64,000 nucleotides of DNA from Caballeronia ptereochthonis (GCF_001545075.1 NZ_FCOB02000013.1:62001-126000); one strand, 5' to 3'. Shown: positions 18,330 to 27,386, counted from the first letter of the stretch. A program made the numbers and translations. Notes: generated by a model not told the origin, from the sequence alone.

Positions 18330-19216
18330 TTCTCGCCCGCGCCGTCCTTCAACGCCCGAGCGAGCAGGCGCGCGTGGGGCGTAAGCGCGTCGAAGTCGCG
18401 GGCGCACAAATGCAGGCGGCGCGTCGCCCACGGCTCCGACAGCGGCACGATAGAAAGCCCCGGCCGCTCCAGCATGCGGGCCGATGCCTCCGACAGAATC
18501 ACGAGCCCGATCCCCGCTTCGGCGAGCATGCCCACGTTGTCGATGCTGCGCATGCGGATGCGATAGTTGACCTGCCGCCCGAGCCGCGACGCGCGCTCGG
18601 CCAGATGCATCTCCAGCGCAGCATCCGACAGCCCGACGAACGCCTCGCCGACGATCTCCGCGAACGCCACCGCGCTTTCCCCTCCGATGCGGTGCGCGCG
18701 GCTCGCCACCACGACCAGTCGATCCTGCGCGATCAGATGCGTTTCCAGCCGGCCCAGATCCGTGGTATCGGAGACGACGCCGAGGTCGGCGCGTCCTTCG
18801 GCGATCGCCTGCACGATGTCGACGCTCGGGCGTTCGTCCAGATCGATCGAAAGGTCCGGATAGTCGGCGAGAAAGCGCGCGAGTCGCGGCGGCAGAAAGG
18901 CGGCAAGCGCCGCCGTGTTCGAGAGCAGCTTGATGCGCCCCTTGAGGCCGGTGGCGAACGAGCGCAACTCGCCACGCATCTGCTCGACCTGGCCGAGAAT
19001 CGCGCGTGCGTGGCGCGTGAAGGCGTCGCCGGCGGCGGTCGGCTGCACGCCGCGGCGATTGCGCTCGAGTAGCGGCGCGCCCAGCACGGCCTCCATCCCC
19101 GCGATGCGTTCACTCGCGGAAGCGAGTGCGAGATGCATGGCCTGCGCGCCCGCCGTGATGCTGCCGTGCTCGATCACGGTCAGAAAAAGCCGCATGTCGG
19201 TCAGGTCGAAGCGCAT
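18326..19216 (-). CDS. LysR family transcriptional regulator
   Basis: The 296-residue regulator has the N-terminal HTH (MRFDLTDMRLFLTVIEHGSITAGA, then GAPLLERNRRGVQPTAAG) and an effector domain with KLLSNTAALAAFLP and GLVILSEAS. ATG 19216 was chosen for its GAAGGA ribosome site and the canonical LysR opening; the frame is open to 19291. It is divergent from the TSUP exporter at 19299 with an 82-bp gap and is probably its regulator. Members of this subfamily often sit beside TauE-like transporters. Confidence 0.92.
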   Translation of the reverse strand: MRFDLTDMRLFLTVIEHGSITAGAQAMHLALASASERIAGMEAVLGAPLLERNRRGVQPTAAGDAFTRHARAILGQVEQMRGELRSFATGLKGRIKLLSNTAALAAFLPPRLARFLADYPDLSIDLDERPSVDIVQAIAEGRADLGVVSDTTDLGRLETHLIAQDRLVVVASRAHRIGGESAVAFAEIVGEAFVGLSDAALEMHLAERASRLGRQVNYRIRMRSIDNVGMLAEAGIGLVILSEASARMLERPGLSIVPLSEPWATRRLHLCARDFDALTPHARLLARALKDGAGEN

Positions 19217-19298
19217 GCCGCATCCTTCGGTTTTGCCGAAGCCTCGCATTGGAAATGCCAGATTGTAAGCGCGGGGCGGCATCGTTAGCATCTGTCGG

Positions 19299-20066
19299 AT
19301 GCAACCCTTTCTTCTCGTAATCGGCGCGGGTTTTCTGGCGGGCGCGATGAACGCGCTCGCGGGCGGCGGCTCGTTCGTCAGCCTGCCCGCGATGATCGCC
19401 GCCGGCTTGCCACCGGTTCAGGCGAATGCTTCGAGCACCGTCGCGCTCTTTCCAGGCGGCGTCGTGAGCGCGTGGGCCTATCGCGACGGGCTTGGTCCCG
19501 TCGGCTCGGTATCGATCCGCAAGATGCTCGTCACGACGCTCGTCGGCGGCTTCGTCGGCGCGGCGCTGCTGCTCTCCACGTCGTCGAAGACGTTTTCCTT
19601 CGTGCTGCCGTGGCTGTTGCTGTGCGCGAGCTTCACGCTCGCGTTCGGGCGCCGGCTCGGCGAAGCGCTGCGGCGGCGCTGGCATATCGGCGCGGCGGCG
19701 GTGCTGTCGATCCAGTTCGTGCTCGGCGTCTACGGCGGATATTTCGGCGGCGCAGTGGGCATCATGATGATGGCCGTGTGGGGTTTGCTCGATTCGCGCG
19801 ACCTGAAGAGCCTCAACGCGCCGCGCACGCTGCTCGTGAGCGCGGCGAACTCGGTTGCGGTGCTGACCTTCGCGGCGGCGCAGGCAGTGCGCTGGCCGGA
19901 GACCATCGCCATGCTGTTCGCGGCGATGGCGGGCGGCTACGGCGGCGCGCAGCTCGGCCGGCGCGCGCCGCCGCACTGGGTACGCGCGGGTACCTTGCTC
20001 GTGAGCGCGGGCATCACGATTGCATTCTTCGTGAAGACCTACGGGCCGATGCTGTCGAATCGATGA
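19299..20066 (+). CDS. TSUP/TauE-SafE family permease
   Basis: This 255-residue protein with seven to eight hydrophobic segments begins with the family's first motif, GAGFLAGAMNALAGGGSF, and repeats it at the second half (GVYGGYFGGAVGIMMM). TSUP proteins are proposed exporters of sulfite, sulfoacetate or other small sulfur-containing organic anions. The gene is divergent from a LysR regulator. The substrate cannot be predicted from sequence alone. Confidence 0.9.
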   Translation: MQPFLLVIGAGFLAGAMNALAGGGSFVSLPAMIAAGLPPVQANASSTVALFPGGVVSAWAYRDGLGPVGSVSIRKMLVTTLVGGFVGAALLLSTSSKTFSFVLPWLLLCASFTLAFGRRLGEALRRRWHIGAAAVLSIQFVLGVYGGYFGGAVGIMMMAVWGLLDSRDLKSLNAPRTLLVSAANSVAVLTFAAAQAVRWPETIAMLFAAMAGGYGGAQLGRRAPPHWVRAGTLLVSAGITIAFFVKTYGPMLSNR

Positions 20067-20102
20067 AGGGCGAAAGCCGCGTCGGCGCCCTGGGAGACGA
20101 TC

Positions 20103-20417
20103 ATGATTCCCGCCTTGCTCGAAACCATCGGTGTGCTGTCGCTGCTCGTGAGCGTGGCGGCGAAAATCGCGCTGCTGCGCGATCCGCGGGAGGATGACGC
20201 GCCCGAAGCGCCCGCGCCCGCCGCGCGTCCGCCCGTGTCGGTCCGTGCCGCTCTGGCATGCCGGGCCACGTGTAGATCGCCATCCGCACGTATGCACAAC
20301 CGTGGTTCGCCGAAGCGTTGCGCGAGCGCGAAGGGCGCTTCCCGCCGGCGGAGAGTCGATCAGTGCGCGCCCGCCGCGAGCGGCGGCAGGCCGAGCGGAT
20401 CTCTCGCCGACTCGTAA
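20103..20417 (+). CDS. Possible small membrane protein (doubtful, 3' end overlaps antisense gene)
   Basis: The frame starts at ATG 20103 with a good GGGAG ribosome site and opens with a clear hydrophobic segment (MIPALLETIGVLSLLVSVAAKIALL), then an acidic/Pro-Ala linker. The last 50 or so codons are Arg/Ser/Cys-rich and look like shadow translation, and they overlap the antisense frame at 20360. A neighbouring frame around 20275-20340 reads AIRTYAQPWFAEALRER after a stop, so this may be a small gene whose end has been lost by a frameshift. Confidence is low. Confidence 0.3.
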   Translation: MIPALLETIGVLSLLVSVAAKIALLRDPREDDAPEAPAPAARPPVSVRAALACRATCRSPSARMHNRGSPKRCASAKGASRRRRVDQCAPAASGGRPSGSLADS

Positions 20418-20863
20418 GCGCGAACGAAGCGGGGATCGTCGTCGAGCTCGCGCGCCATCCACGGCGAAAGATCGTCGCGGCACCCGGGATCGGCGATATC
20501 GCGAAAGCATGCCGAAGTCGCGGGCATCATGCTGCCGGCCCAGTAGAAGCCGAAGAGCGCCTGCTTCTCGGCGGGCTCCATGGCGATGGCGTGCGGATCG
20601 GCGCCGGAGAACCATCGGTCGAGCTTGGCCGCAAGCGAAGCCTCGGTCTCCTGGCTTTCGTATGAAAACACGTAGCCGCCGCCTGCCTGAGCAGTGTGGA
20701 AGTCGTTCATCACGACGGCGGCGGCAAAACGCGCCGCTCTCGCGTTGACGACGAACGGTTGCGCGTGCGCATCCCAGGTCAGAAACCAGAGAGAAACGAA
20801 CAATGCATTGGTTTTATGCCGGACGAATGCGCGGCATTTTTTCCGACCGCTTGTCGAGTTCAC
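20360..20863 (-). CDS. Hypothetical protein
   Basis: The 167-residue frame has gene-like composition in its C-terminal two thirds (acidic and aromatic residues; GFYWAGSMMPATSACFRDIADP with two Cys) and a hydrophobic stretch near the N-terminus (NALFVSLWFLTWDAHA) that could be a signal peptide. The start is uncertain: GTG at 20863 with no clear ribosome site, or an internal Met. I do not recognise a family. The upstream DNA (20700-20960) is AT-richer than its neighbours. Confidence 0.45.
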   Translation of the reverse strand: MNSTSGRKKCRAFVRHKTNALFVSLWFLTWDAHAQPFVVNARAARFAAAVVMNDFHTAQAGGGYVFSYESQETEASLAAKLDRWFSGADPHAIAMEPAEKQALFGFYWAGSMMPATSACFRDIADPGCRDDLSPWMARELDDDPRFVRAYESARDPLGLPPLAAGAH

Positions 20864-21036
20864 ACGAATAAGAGGAAAGAATTTCGCGCCGGGACGAATT
20901 TGCCGGCCTTGAAATATGTAGCGGTTTTATTGATTTATTTAATTTTAAGGCGGGCGATAAAGTCGCCGTGCTTCGCCGTGAACGAGCGCGCACTGATCGA
21001 ATCGATATCGGCCCGGTCGATCCCGGCCCACCAATG

Positions 21037-21062
21037 CAAAACGGCCCTTGCGGGCCGTTTCG
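21037..21062 (-). terminator. Rho-independent terminator of the cold-shock gene
   Basis: A perfect 7-bp stem, ACGGCCC and GGGCCGT, with a 4-nt loop is followed on the minus strand by a T-run. It lies about 30 bp beyond the stop codon of the cold-shock gene. Confidence 0.8.
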
Positions 21063-21090
21063 TGCCTGGGGCGAGAACCGCTGGATTTAC

Positions 21091-21294
21091 TTACAGCGGC
21101 TGGATCGTCGAAGCCTGCTTGCCCTTCGGGCCTTGCTTGACTTCGAAGCTCACCTTCTGGTTCTCCTGGAGCGACTTGAAACCCTTGGACTGGATTTCGG
21201 AGAAATGTGCAAACAGGTCTTCGCCGCCGTCATCCGGCGTGATGAAACCAAAACCCTTTGCATCGTTGAACCACTTCACGGTACCTGTTGCCAT
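21091..21294 (-). CDS. Cold-shock protein (CspA family)
   Basis: The 67-residue single cold-shock domain starts [20 protein letters not shown] and contains both RNA-binding motifs, KGFGFI (RNP1) and DLFAHFS (RNP2). It is a single-stranded nucleic acid chaperone. ATG 21294 follows a long leader (to about 21420), as expected for Csp mRNAs whose 5' UTR is regulatory. A terminator lies directly downstream. Length and sequence are typical of the beta-proteobacterial CspA/CspD-like proteins. Confidence 0.96.
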   Translation of the reverse strand: MATGTVKWFNDAKGFGFITPDDGGEDLFAHFSEIQSKGFKSLQENQKVSFEVKQGPKGKQASTIQPL

Positions 21295-21542
21295 TTTTCT
21301 CAAACCCTTTTGAGACGAATTACGTTGAAGATGCGCTGCGAAATCTCGAGCGGCATGGAGTTTTACCACGCCGGAACGCGAACTTCAAATAAGCGTTTCT
21401 GCTAAGAGACGCGCCATATGCGCGTCATACTTCGCGCCGCACGTCCGTTCCGGAAGAAATTTATTTGTTCGGACATTAATCGCCCGCGCGTTCGATTATC
21501 CTCGACGTTCCGGCCACGCAAACGACACACACGGACCTTTTC

Positions 21543-22331
21543 ATGGCACACACGCTTTCCCACGCCGCGCAACGCGCCACGCCTGCAACGCTCCGGCTCG
21601 ATTCGCCGGCCGTCGCGCAGGCTCGCCGCGAGCTCGCAGCCTGCTTCCGGCTCGCGTCGCTGCAGGGTTTCGAAGAGGGCGTCTGCAATCACTTTTCGGC
21701 GATGGTGCCGGGCCACGACGATCTCTTCTTCGTGAACCCGTACGGCTACGCCTTTGGCGAGATCACGGCGTCGCGCCTGCTGATCTGCGATTTCGACGGT
21801 CATGTGATCGACGGCGAGGGTAAACCCGAGGCGACCGCGTTCTATATCCATGCGCGCCTGCATCGACTGATGCCGCGCGTGAAGGCGGCGTTTCATACCC
21901 ATATGCCCAATGCGACCGCACTGTGCCTGCTCGAAGGACCGCCGCTCCTGTGGCTCGGCCAGACCGCGCTGAAGTTCCACGGCCGCACGGCTGTCGACGA
22001 GCACTACAACGGTCTCGCGCTGGACGATGCCGAGGGCGACCGCATCGCCGCCGCGATGGGCGACGCCGATATTCTCTTCCTCAAGAATCACGGCGTGATG
22101 GTTGCCGGCGCAACCATCGCCGAGGCGTGGGACGATTTGTACTATCTGGAGCGCGCGGCCGAAGTGCAATTGCGCGCGATGAGCGCCAACCGGCCGCTCA
22201 AGCCGGTGCCGCACGAAATCGCGCAGCGCACCTGCGAGCAGATGCGCGCCGGCGATGCCGAGAGCGCGCGGGCGCATCTCGCGAGCGGCATGCGGCAGTT
22301 GCGGGCACGGGGCATCGACTTCGAGGCGTGA
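21543..22331 (+). CDS. Class II aldolase/adducin family protein
   Basis: This 262-residue protein belongs to the class II aldolase/adducin fold. The metal-binding motif is visible as FHTHMPNAT (HxH), with a later His in FLKNHGVMVAG. An acidic residue in the first part (FEEGVCNHFSAM) resembles the conserved Asn/Glu region. Known members act on phosphorylated sugars or as epimerases. It ends exactly where the convergent ABC permease ends (stop to stop, no gap), and may relate to the sugar imported by that operon, but this is inference. Confidence 0.87.
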   Translation: MAHTLSHAAQRATPATLRLDSPAVAQARRELAACFRLASLQGFEEGVCNHFSAMVPGHDDLFFVNPYGYAFGEITASRLLICDFDGHVIDGEGKPEATAFYIHARLHRLMPRVKAAFHTHMPNATALCLLEGPPLLWLGQTALKFHGRTAVDEHYNGLALDDAEGDRIAAAMGDADILFLKNHGVMVAGATIAEAWDDLYYLERAAEVQLRAMSANRPLKPVPHEIAQRTCEQMRAGDAESARAHLASGMRQLRARGIDFEA

Positions 22332-23609
22332 TTATTTGCGCCCGGCGAAGCGCCTGAACCATCCGCGGCGCTTGCCCATATCGGTCTGCTGCAGGAATAC
22401 GGCGATCACGATGATCAGCCCCTTGAGCACGAGCTGCGTGTTGCTGTCGATATCGTTGAGCAGAAGGATGTTGCTCAGGAAGCCGAAAATCAGCACGCCC
22501 GCCACCGTGCCCGACACGCGCCCGACGCCGCCCGAAAGACTCGTCCCGCCGATCACCACGGCCGCGATCGCATCGAGTTCCCAGCCCATGCCGGCGTCCG
22601 CCTTGCCCTGCCGGTATTGCGCGGCGTAAAGCACGCCGACGAGCGCCGACAAAAGCCCCGAAATCGCGTAGGCCGCCATCTTGTGGCGCGCGACATCGAG
22701 CCCCGAGACGACCGCGCATTTCTCGTTGCCGCCGATCGCGTAAAGATACTTGCCGAACACGGTGCGGTTCATCACGAAGCCGACCACCACGGCGATCACG
22801 AGAAAGAAGAGGGCCGGCACCGGCACGACGTTGAAGAGCAGCGCGCGCAGCGCTTCGATATCGGTCGTCGCGTTGGTGCCGCTGTAGATCGAATAGACGG
22901 CCGTGTCCTGACCCGCGATCAGGCGAGCCGCGCCGAGCACGCCGACCATCGCGGCGAGCGTCACGATGAAGGGCTGCATGCGTCCGCGCGCGATGATCCA
23001 GCCGTTGAGCGCGCCGAGCGTGAAGCCCGCGAGCGGCACGATCCACATGACGGCGAGAAGCGGCATGCGATGCCCGCCATGCAGCGCGATATACGCACAA
23101 GCCAGCGCAGCGGCGAGCAGGGCGATGCCCGCCTGCATCGCGACCGGCGCATGGCTCGCGACGCGCACCGTCCGGGCGTCGCGGGCGCGCAAGATGCCCC
23201 GCGCGACGCCGAAAGCGGCGAACACGATGGCGAACATGGCGATCGCATCGAGCACGAGCGATGCGTACACCGCGCGATTCCAGCCGTCGGTGGTGAGCAG
23301 CATCGCGGTGAGCACGCTGCCGAGGCCCATGATCGCGCCGACCGACAGATCGATGCCCGCCGTGATGATGACGAGCGTCATGCCGATGGAGATCACCCCG
23401 ACGTTGGCGACTTGCCGGAACACGTCGGAGATGTTGGCGCTCGACAGAAAGATGTTGCCGCCGTCCGCCGCGTGCGGCGACGTGAGCGCGCCCACCACGA
23501 GCAGCACGATGAGCCCCAGGTAATACTTCAGATATCTGAGGAAGGTGCTCAGGTGTCGCTGGCGGGCGGTGGCCGCGGGCTCGGCGAGTTGGTCCTGCAC
23601 ATGCAGCAT
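22332..23609 (-). CDS. Sugar ABC transporter permease (RbsC/XylH type)
   Basis: The 425-residue inner-membrane permease of the BPD_transp_2 family has VGVISIGMTLVIITAGIDLSVGA near residues 70-92 and GKYLYAIGGNEKCAVVSGL and GGTSLSGGVGRVSGT in the C-terminal half. It is longer than a minimal RbsC (about 320 residues) because of an insertion around residues 135-190 carrying extra hydrophobic segments, as in XylH-like permeases. It is the last gene of the LacI-controlled operon, 22 bp after the ATPase gene. Confidence 0.93.
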   Translation of the reverse strand: MLHVQDQLAEPAATARQRHLSTFLRYLKYYLGLIVLLVVGALTSPHAADGGNIFLSSANISDVFRQVANVGVISIGMTLVIITAGIDLSVGAIMGLGSVLTAMLLTTDGWNRAVYASLVLDAIAMFAIVFAAFGVARGILRARDARTVRVASHAPVAMQAGIALLAAALACAYIALHGGHRMPLLAVMWIVPLAGFTLGALNGWIIARGRMQPFIVTLAAMVGVLGAARLIAGQDTAVYSIYSGTNATTDIEALRALLFNVVPVPALFFLVIAVVVGFVMNRTVFGKYLYAIGGNEKCAVVSGLDVARHKMAAYAISGLLSALVGVLYAAQYRQGKADAGMGWELDAIAAVVIGGTSLSGGVGRVSGTVAGVLIFGFLSNILLLNDIDSNTQLVLKGLIIVIAVFLQQTDMGKRRGWFRRFAGRK

Positions 23610-23631
23610 GGTGTGAGTCTCCGGTTTCCTT

Positions 23632-25149
23632 TCAGGGCGAGGCCATCCTGATGAGCACGTCGCCCGAGAACTGGTCGCGCGTCAGCACGCCGCGCGGGCG
23701 CCCCTCGCACATCACGAGGATGCGGTCGGAGAGCAGCATCAGCTCGTCGATCTCCGAGCTCGCGACGATCACCGTCACGCCTTCGCGCGCGGCCGCGAGG
23801 ATTTGCCGATAGATCTCGGCCTTCGCCGCGACATCGACGCCGCGCGTCGGCTCGTCGAGCAGAAGGATGCGCGGCCTCGTCATCAGCCATTTGCCGATGA
23901 TGAGCTTCTGCTGATTGCCGCCCGATAGCGTGCTCGCGTCCTGCGCGAGGCTGCGATGCTTGACGTTCGACGACTGCGCCTGCGATGCCGCCCACGCATG
24001 CATGCGCCCGCGCCGGTAGAACGGAAACCCCGGCGCGCGCGAAAGCGACGGCAGCAGCAGGTTCGCTTCGAGCGACTGATCGAGCACGAGCCCGTCCTTC
24101 TTGCGGTCCTCGGTCACGAAGGCAAGTCCGGCGGCGGCCGCGCGATCGGGCGAATCGATCGTGCGGGCATGGCCTGCGACGCGTATCTCGCCTTCGCGCC
24201 GATACTGCGACACGCCGAAGATCGCCTCCAGTATCTCCGTCTTGCCCGCGCCGAGCAGCCCGGAGATGCCGAACACTTCGCCCTGCTGCACCGAAAACGA
24301 GACACCGGATACGAGCGGGCGCGCCTGTCCCCACAACGTGAGGCCGCGCACGTCCACCGCGAGGGGGCGTTCCTGCGGCGCTTCGGCTTCGGTGCGCTCG
24401 GGCGGCGCGAAGTCCTTGCCGATCATCATCGAGACGAGCGCCGCCGACGATTCCACTTGCCGAATCTGCAAGGTCGCGATGCGCCGGCCGTCGCGCAGCA
24501 CGGTCACGCGATCCGCGACCGCGAACACTTCGCCGAGCCGGTGACTGATGAGCACGATGCCCATGCCGCGTTCGCGCAGATCGCGTGTGAGCGTGAGCAG
24601 GGCTTGCGTCTCTGTGTCGGAGAGCGCGGACGTCGGCTCGTCCATGATGAGCACGCGCGCATCCGCGAGCAGCGCCTTGGCGATCTCGACCAGTTGCTTC
24701 TCGCCGACGCGCAGCGTGCCGACGAGCGTGTCCGGCGGCGGCCGAAAACCCAGTTGCGCGAGCACCTTTGCGGCGGCGGCACGCATCGCGCGCCGATCGG
24801 GAAAGCCCGTGCGCGTGCGCAATTCCTTGCCGAGAAAGATGTTGTCGACGGCGGAAAGCGTATCGACGAGATTGAGCTCCTGATGAATGATCGCCACGCC
24901 GGCGCGCGTGGCGTCGTTCACGCTCGTCATGCGGGTGATCTCGCCGCGCACGCGGATGTCGCCCGCATCGGGCGAATAGAGACCGCCCAGGATCTTCATC
25001 AGGCTCGACTTGCCCGCGCCGTTCTCGCCGACGAGCGCGTGAATCTCGCCCGAGGCGACATCGAAATCGACGCCCGAGAGCGCGGCGCTGCCGTTGAACG
25101 AGATCGACAGGCCCGCGGCTTCGATGAGCGGCGCGGTAGCCGTAGCCAT
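23632..25149 (-). CDS. Sugar ABC transporter ATP-binding protein (two ABC domains)
   Basis: The 505-residue double ATPase of the RbsA/XylG family has a first Walker A GENGAGKSS, a degenerate first signature (LRVGEKQLVEIAKAL) and LIMDEPTSALS. The second domain has GLLGAGKTE and a canonical LSGGNQQKLIIGKW and LLLDEPTRGVD. The altered Walker A of the second domain (LGAGKTE) is normal for this family. ATG 25149 (MATATAPLIEAAGL) was chosen. The frame is open upstream over the binding-protein gene, but that part is shadow translation. Confidence 0.94.
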   Translation of the reverse strand: MATATAPLIEAAGLSISFNGSAALSGVDFDVASGEIHALVGENGAGKSSLMKILGGLYSPDAGDIRVRGEITRMTSVNDATRAGVAIIHQELNLVDTLSAVDNIFLGKELRTRTGFPDRRAMRAAAAKVLAQLGFRPPPDTLVGTLRVGEKQLVEIAKALLADARVLIMDEPTSALSDTETQALLTLTRDLRERGMGIVLISHRLGEVFAVADRVTVLRDGRRIATLQIRQVESSAALVSMMIGKDFAPPERTEAEAPQERPLAVDVRGLTLWGQARPLVSGVSFSVQQGEVFGISGLLGAGKTEILEAIFGVSQYRREGEIRVAGHARTIDSPDRAAAAGLAFVTEDRKKDGLVLDQSLEANLLLPSLSRAPGFPFYRRGRMHAWAASQAQSSNVKHRSLAQDASTLSGGNQQKLIIGKWLMTRPRILLLDEPTRGVDVAAKAEIYRQILAAAREGVTVIVASSEIDELMLLSDRILVMCEGRPRGVLTRDQFSGDVLIRMASP

Positions 25150-25160
25150 CGGCGTAGTCC

Positions 25161-26135
25161 TCAGTGGCTCGCGATATATTGCTTCGCGTTGTCCGCGAAG
25201 ATGCCCTGCGTCGGCAGCGTCACCTTCTTCGGCACCTTGTCGCCGTGCAGAACCTTGAGCGACTGGCGGATGCCTTCGGCGCCCGGCGTCGGATACATGA
25301 AGGTGCCCGCGAGCAGTCCCTGCTCGACCCACGTCGCGCCTTCCTGCGGCAAGCCGTCGATGCCGACGAACTTGATGCTCTTCTCGCGGCCCGCGTCCTT
25401 CGCGGCGAGATAGGCGCCGTAGGCCATCGGATCGTTGTGGGCATAGACCACGTCGATCTTCGGCTGCACGCGCAGCACGGTCTTCATGTAGTCGTAGGCC
25501 TTGTCCTGCTTCCAGTCGCAGTCGACGCGCTCGCCCACGCGCTTGATGCCTTTCTCCTTGCCGATGGCCTTGTCCGCGCCGTCGTGCCGGTCGTGCGCGG
25601 GCTGCGCGCCGAAGCCGCCCCAGATCTCGACGAGATTGCCTTGCGCCTTGCCCGGCCCGCCCAGGAGCTTGACGATGAAGTTGCCCGCTTCCTGCCCGAT
25701 CTGCACGTTGTCCCCGCCGATGAACTGCGTGAACTGATCGCCGTTCACTTCGCGGTCGAGCACGAACACGGGAATGCCCGCCTTGAAGGCCTTTTCGACG
25801 ACGCCCGTGAGCCCGGCGGACTCCTTGGGCGAGATGAAGATCGCGTCCATCTTCTGCGCGATGAAGTTCTCCATGTCGGCGTTCTGCTTGTCGGTGCGGT
25901 CTCCTGCATCGGCGATGATCAACTCGACCTCCGGATGCTTCGCGGCCTCGGCCTTCATGTCCTTGTTGAACTGCACGCGCCACGGTTCGACGGTCGTGAC
26001 CTGCGAGAACCCGAAGCGATACTTTTTCTGCTGCGCGAACGCGGGCTGCGAAATGAGCGCCGAGAAGGTGCCCACGGCGCCGGCCAGCGGTGCGGCGATG
26101 AGACTCGCGGTGATGATGCGTCGTTTGCTGTCCAT
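25161..26135 (-). CDS. Sugar ABC transporter periplasmic binding protein
   Basis: The 324-residue protein starts with a signal peptide (MDSKRRIITASLIAAPLAG, cleavage near AFAQQ) and then the type I periplasmic-binding fold (YRFGFSQVTTVEPWRVQFNK, and DRTDKQNADMENFIAQKMDAIFI). This pattern matches binding proteins for pentoses, hexoses or polyols, including the arabinose/ribose-like group. ATG 26135 has AGGAGAGA at ideal spacing. It is the first gene of the transporter operon, preceded by the LacI gene and an operator-like element at 26218. Confidence 0.93.
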   Translation of the reverse strand: MDSKRRIITASLIAAPLAGAVGTFSALISQPAFAQQKKYRFGFSQVTTVEPWRVQFNKDMKAEAAKHPEVELIIADAGDRTDKQNADMENFIAQKMDAIFISPKESAGLTGVVEKAFKAGIPVFVLDREVNGDQFTQFIGGDNVQIGQEAGNFIVKLLGGPGKAQGNLVEIWGGFGAQPAHDRHDGADKAIGKEKGIKRVGERVDCDWKQDKAYDYMKTVLRVQPKIDVVYAHNDPMAYGAYLAAKDAGREKSIKFVGIDGLPQEGATWVEQGLLAGTFMYPTPGAEGIRQSLKVLHGDKVPKKVTLPTQGIFADNAKQYIASH

Positions 26136-26217
26136 TGCGTCTCTCCTGATAGGGGTTGCCAGCTCCGGGTTCGGTTTCGTTCGGCGTTGTCTCGCAGGTT
26201 CTGTTCTTAGGAAAAAA

Positions 26218-26229
26218 TAAAACGTTATA
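26218..26229. promoter_or_regulatory. Candidate LacI-type operator upstream of the sugar ABC operon
   Basis: TAAAACGTTATA is an imperfect 12-bp palindrome (10 of 12 positions symmetric) around the CG centre typical of LacI-family operators. It lies about 83 bp upstream of the binding-protein ATG, downstream of the LacI stop. It resembles the better palindrome at 27367-27386. Confidence 0.45.
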
Positions 26230-26239
26230 GCGCGTGCCG

Positions 26240-27349
26240 CTAGCGATCCGCGAGAGCGGTGCGCTTGCGGCTGCGCCCGGCGTTCTGAGGCGCCGTGACG
26301 GTCTCCCTGCGGCTTTCCTTCCCCGCGGGCTTGTACGGCGGCGCGGTGCTTTCGCGCACACGCAGATCCGCTTTCATGCGCAGATGCACCGGCTCCGACG
26401 GTTCGTCTTGCAACTGCTTGTGCAGCAACTGCCAGATCGCGCGTCCTACGGCTTCCACCGGCTGACGAATCGAGCTGATGCGCGGATGCAGCACCGACAT
26501 CCATGGCGCGTCGTCGAACGAGAGCAGGGAGATTTCCTCGGGCAGGCGCAATTCGGCGTCGCGTATCGCACGTAGTGCGCCGAGCGTCGCGACGTTCGCG
26601 CCGGTGAAGAGCGCAGTGGGACGCTCACGTTCCGACAGCAGTCCGAGCGTGGCCGCGTGACTTTCGGTGTCGGTCATGCCGCACACCACGACGCGCGCAT
26701 GACGCGCGAGGCCCGCGCGTTTCATCGCATCGAGATAACCGTCCGCGCGCTCGCGGCTGTTGACGAGATCGAGCGCGTTGACGATGAAGGTGATGCGCTT
26801 GTGCCCGAGCGCGATCAGATGATCGGTGCCGTCCCTCGCGGCGCGCCGGCTGTCGGTGGTGACGGTGTTGGCGGGAAAGCTGTTGTCGACGCGGTCGGCC
26901 ATGACGAGCGGCACGTCGCATTCGCGCAGCTCATCGATTGCGTGCTCGTAGCCGTGGCAGGGAATGATGATCATGCCCGCCACCTGCCGCGACAGGACGA
27001 AGCGGATGCGCTCGGCCTCGCGCTCGGGGTCTTCCTGCGCATGTGCGAGCAGCAGGCGATAGCCGCTTGCGAGCGCATGATCCTCGACCACGCACAAGAG
27101 CTCGATGAAAAACGAGTTCGTCAGGTCGGGCACGACGAAGCCGATGGATGTCGAACGGCTGCTGCGCAGTTCGGCCGCAAGACTGTTGCGCCGATAGCCG
27201 AGCCGCCGCGCGGCTTCCCACACCTGCTGACGCCGCGCGGGACTCACGCCTTCCGCGCCCGCCATGACCTTCGACGCGGTGCCGAGTGAGACGCCCGCCG
27301 CGCTGGCGACATCCTTGAGCGTGCTGGTCGTTTTTTTTCGTGAGTCCAA
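26240..27349 (-). CDS. LacI family transcriptional regulator
   Basis: The 369-residue repressor has the HTH and hinge TLKDVASAAGVSLGTASKVMAG then RRLGYRRNSLAAELRSS, and a PBP-like sugar-binding domain (GFVVPDLTNSFFIELLCVV; SLLSFDDAPW). A basic Arg/Lys-rich tail of about 35 residues follows the normal end of the fold. The start appears to be a TTG at 27349 with a weak ribosome site. Codons 5-7 form a run of eight A bases. It is on the same strand as, and immediately upstream of, the sugar ABC operon, and is flanked by operator-like sites, so autoregulation and control of the operon are likely. Confidence 0.92.
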   Translation of the reverse strand: MDSRKKTTSTLKDVASAAGVSLGTASKVMAGAEGVSPARRQQVWEAARRLGYRRNSLAAELRSSRSTSIGFVVPDLTNSFFIELLCVVEDHALASGYRLLLAHAQEDPEREAERIRFVLSRQVAGMIIIPCHGYEHAIDELRECDVPLVMADRVDNSFPANTVTTDSRRAARDGTDHLIALGHKRITFIVNALDLVNSRERADGYLDAMKRAGLARHARVVVCGMTDTESHAATLGLLSERERPTALFTGANVATLGALRAIRDAELRLPEEISLLSFDDAPWMSVLHPRISSIRQPVEAVGRAIWQLLHKQLQDEPSEPVHLRMKADLRVRESTAPPYKPAGKESRRETVTAPQNAGRSRKRTALADR

Positions 27350-27366
27350 GGCGTGATGTCGTCGAA

Positions 27367-27386
27367 ATTCTGAAACGTTTCAAAAT
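27367..27386. promoter_or_regulatory. Candidate LacI-type operator (autoregulatory)
   Basis: The element is a 20-bp palindrome with one mismatched pair whose core is the perfect TGAAACGTTTCA at 27371-27382. It sits 18 bp upstream of the LacI start, the usual place for an autoregulatory operator. Confidence 0.65.

Noticed and set aside
23632..26361. Apparent 909-residue fusion ending in the sugar ABC ATPase
   Set aside because: The N-terminal 404 residues are shadow translation over the binding-protein gene in another frame; the ATPase has its own start at 25149.
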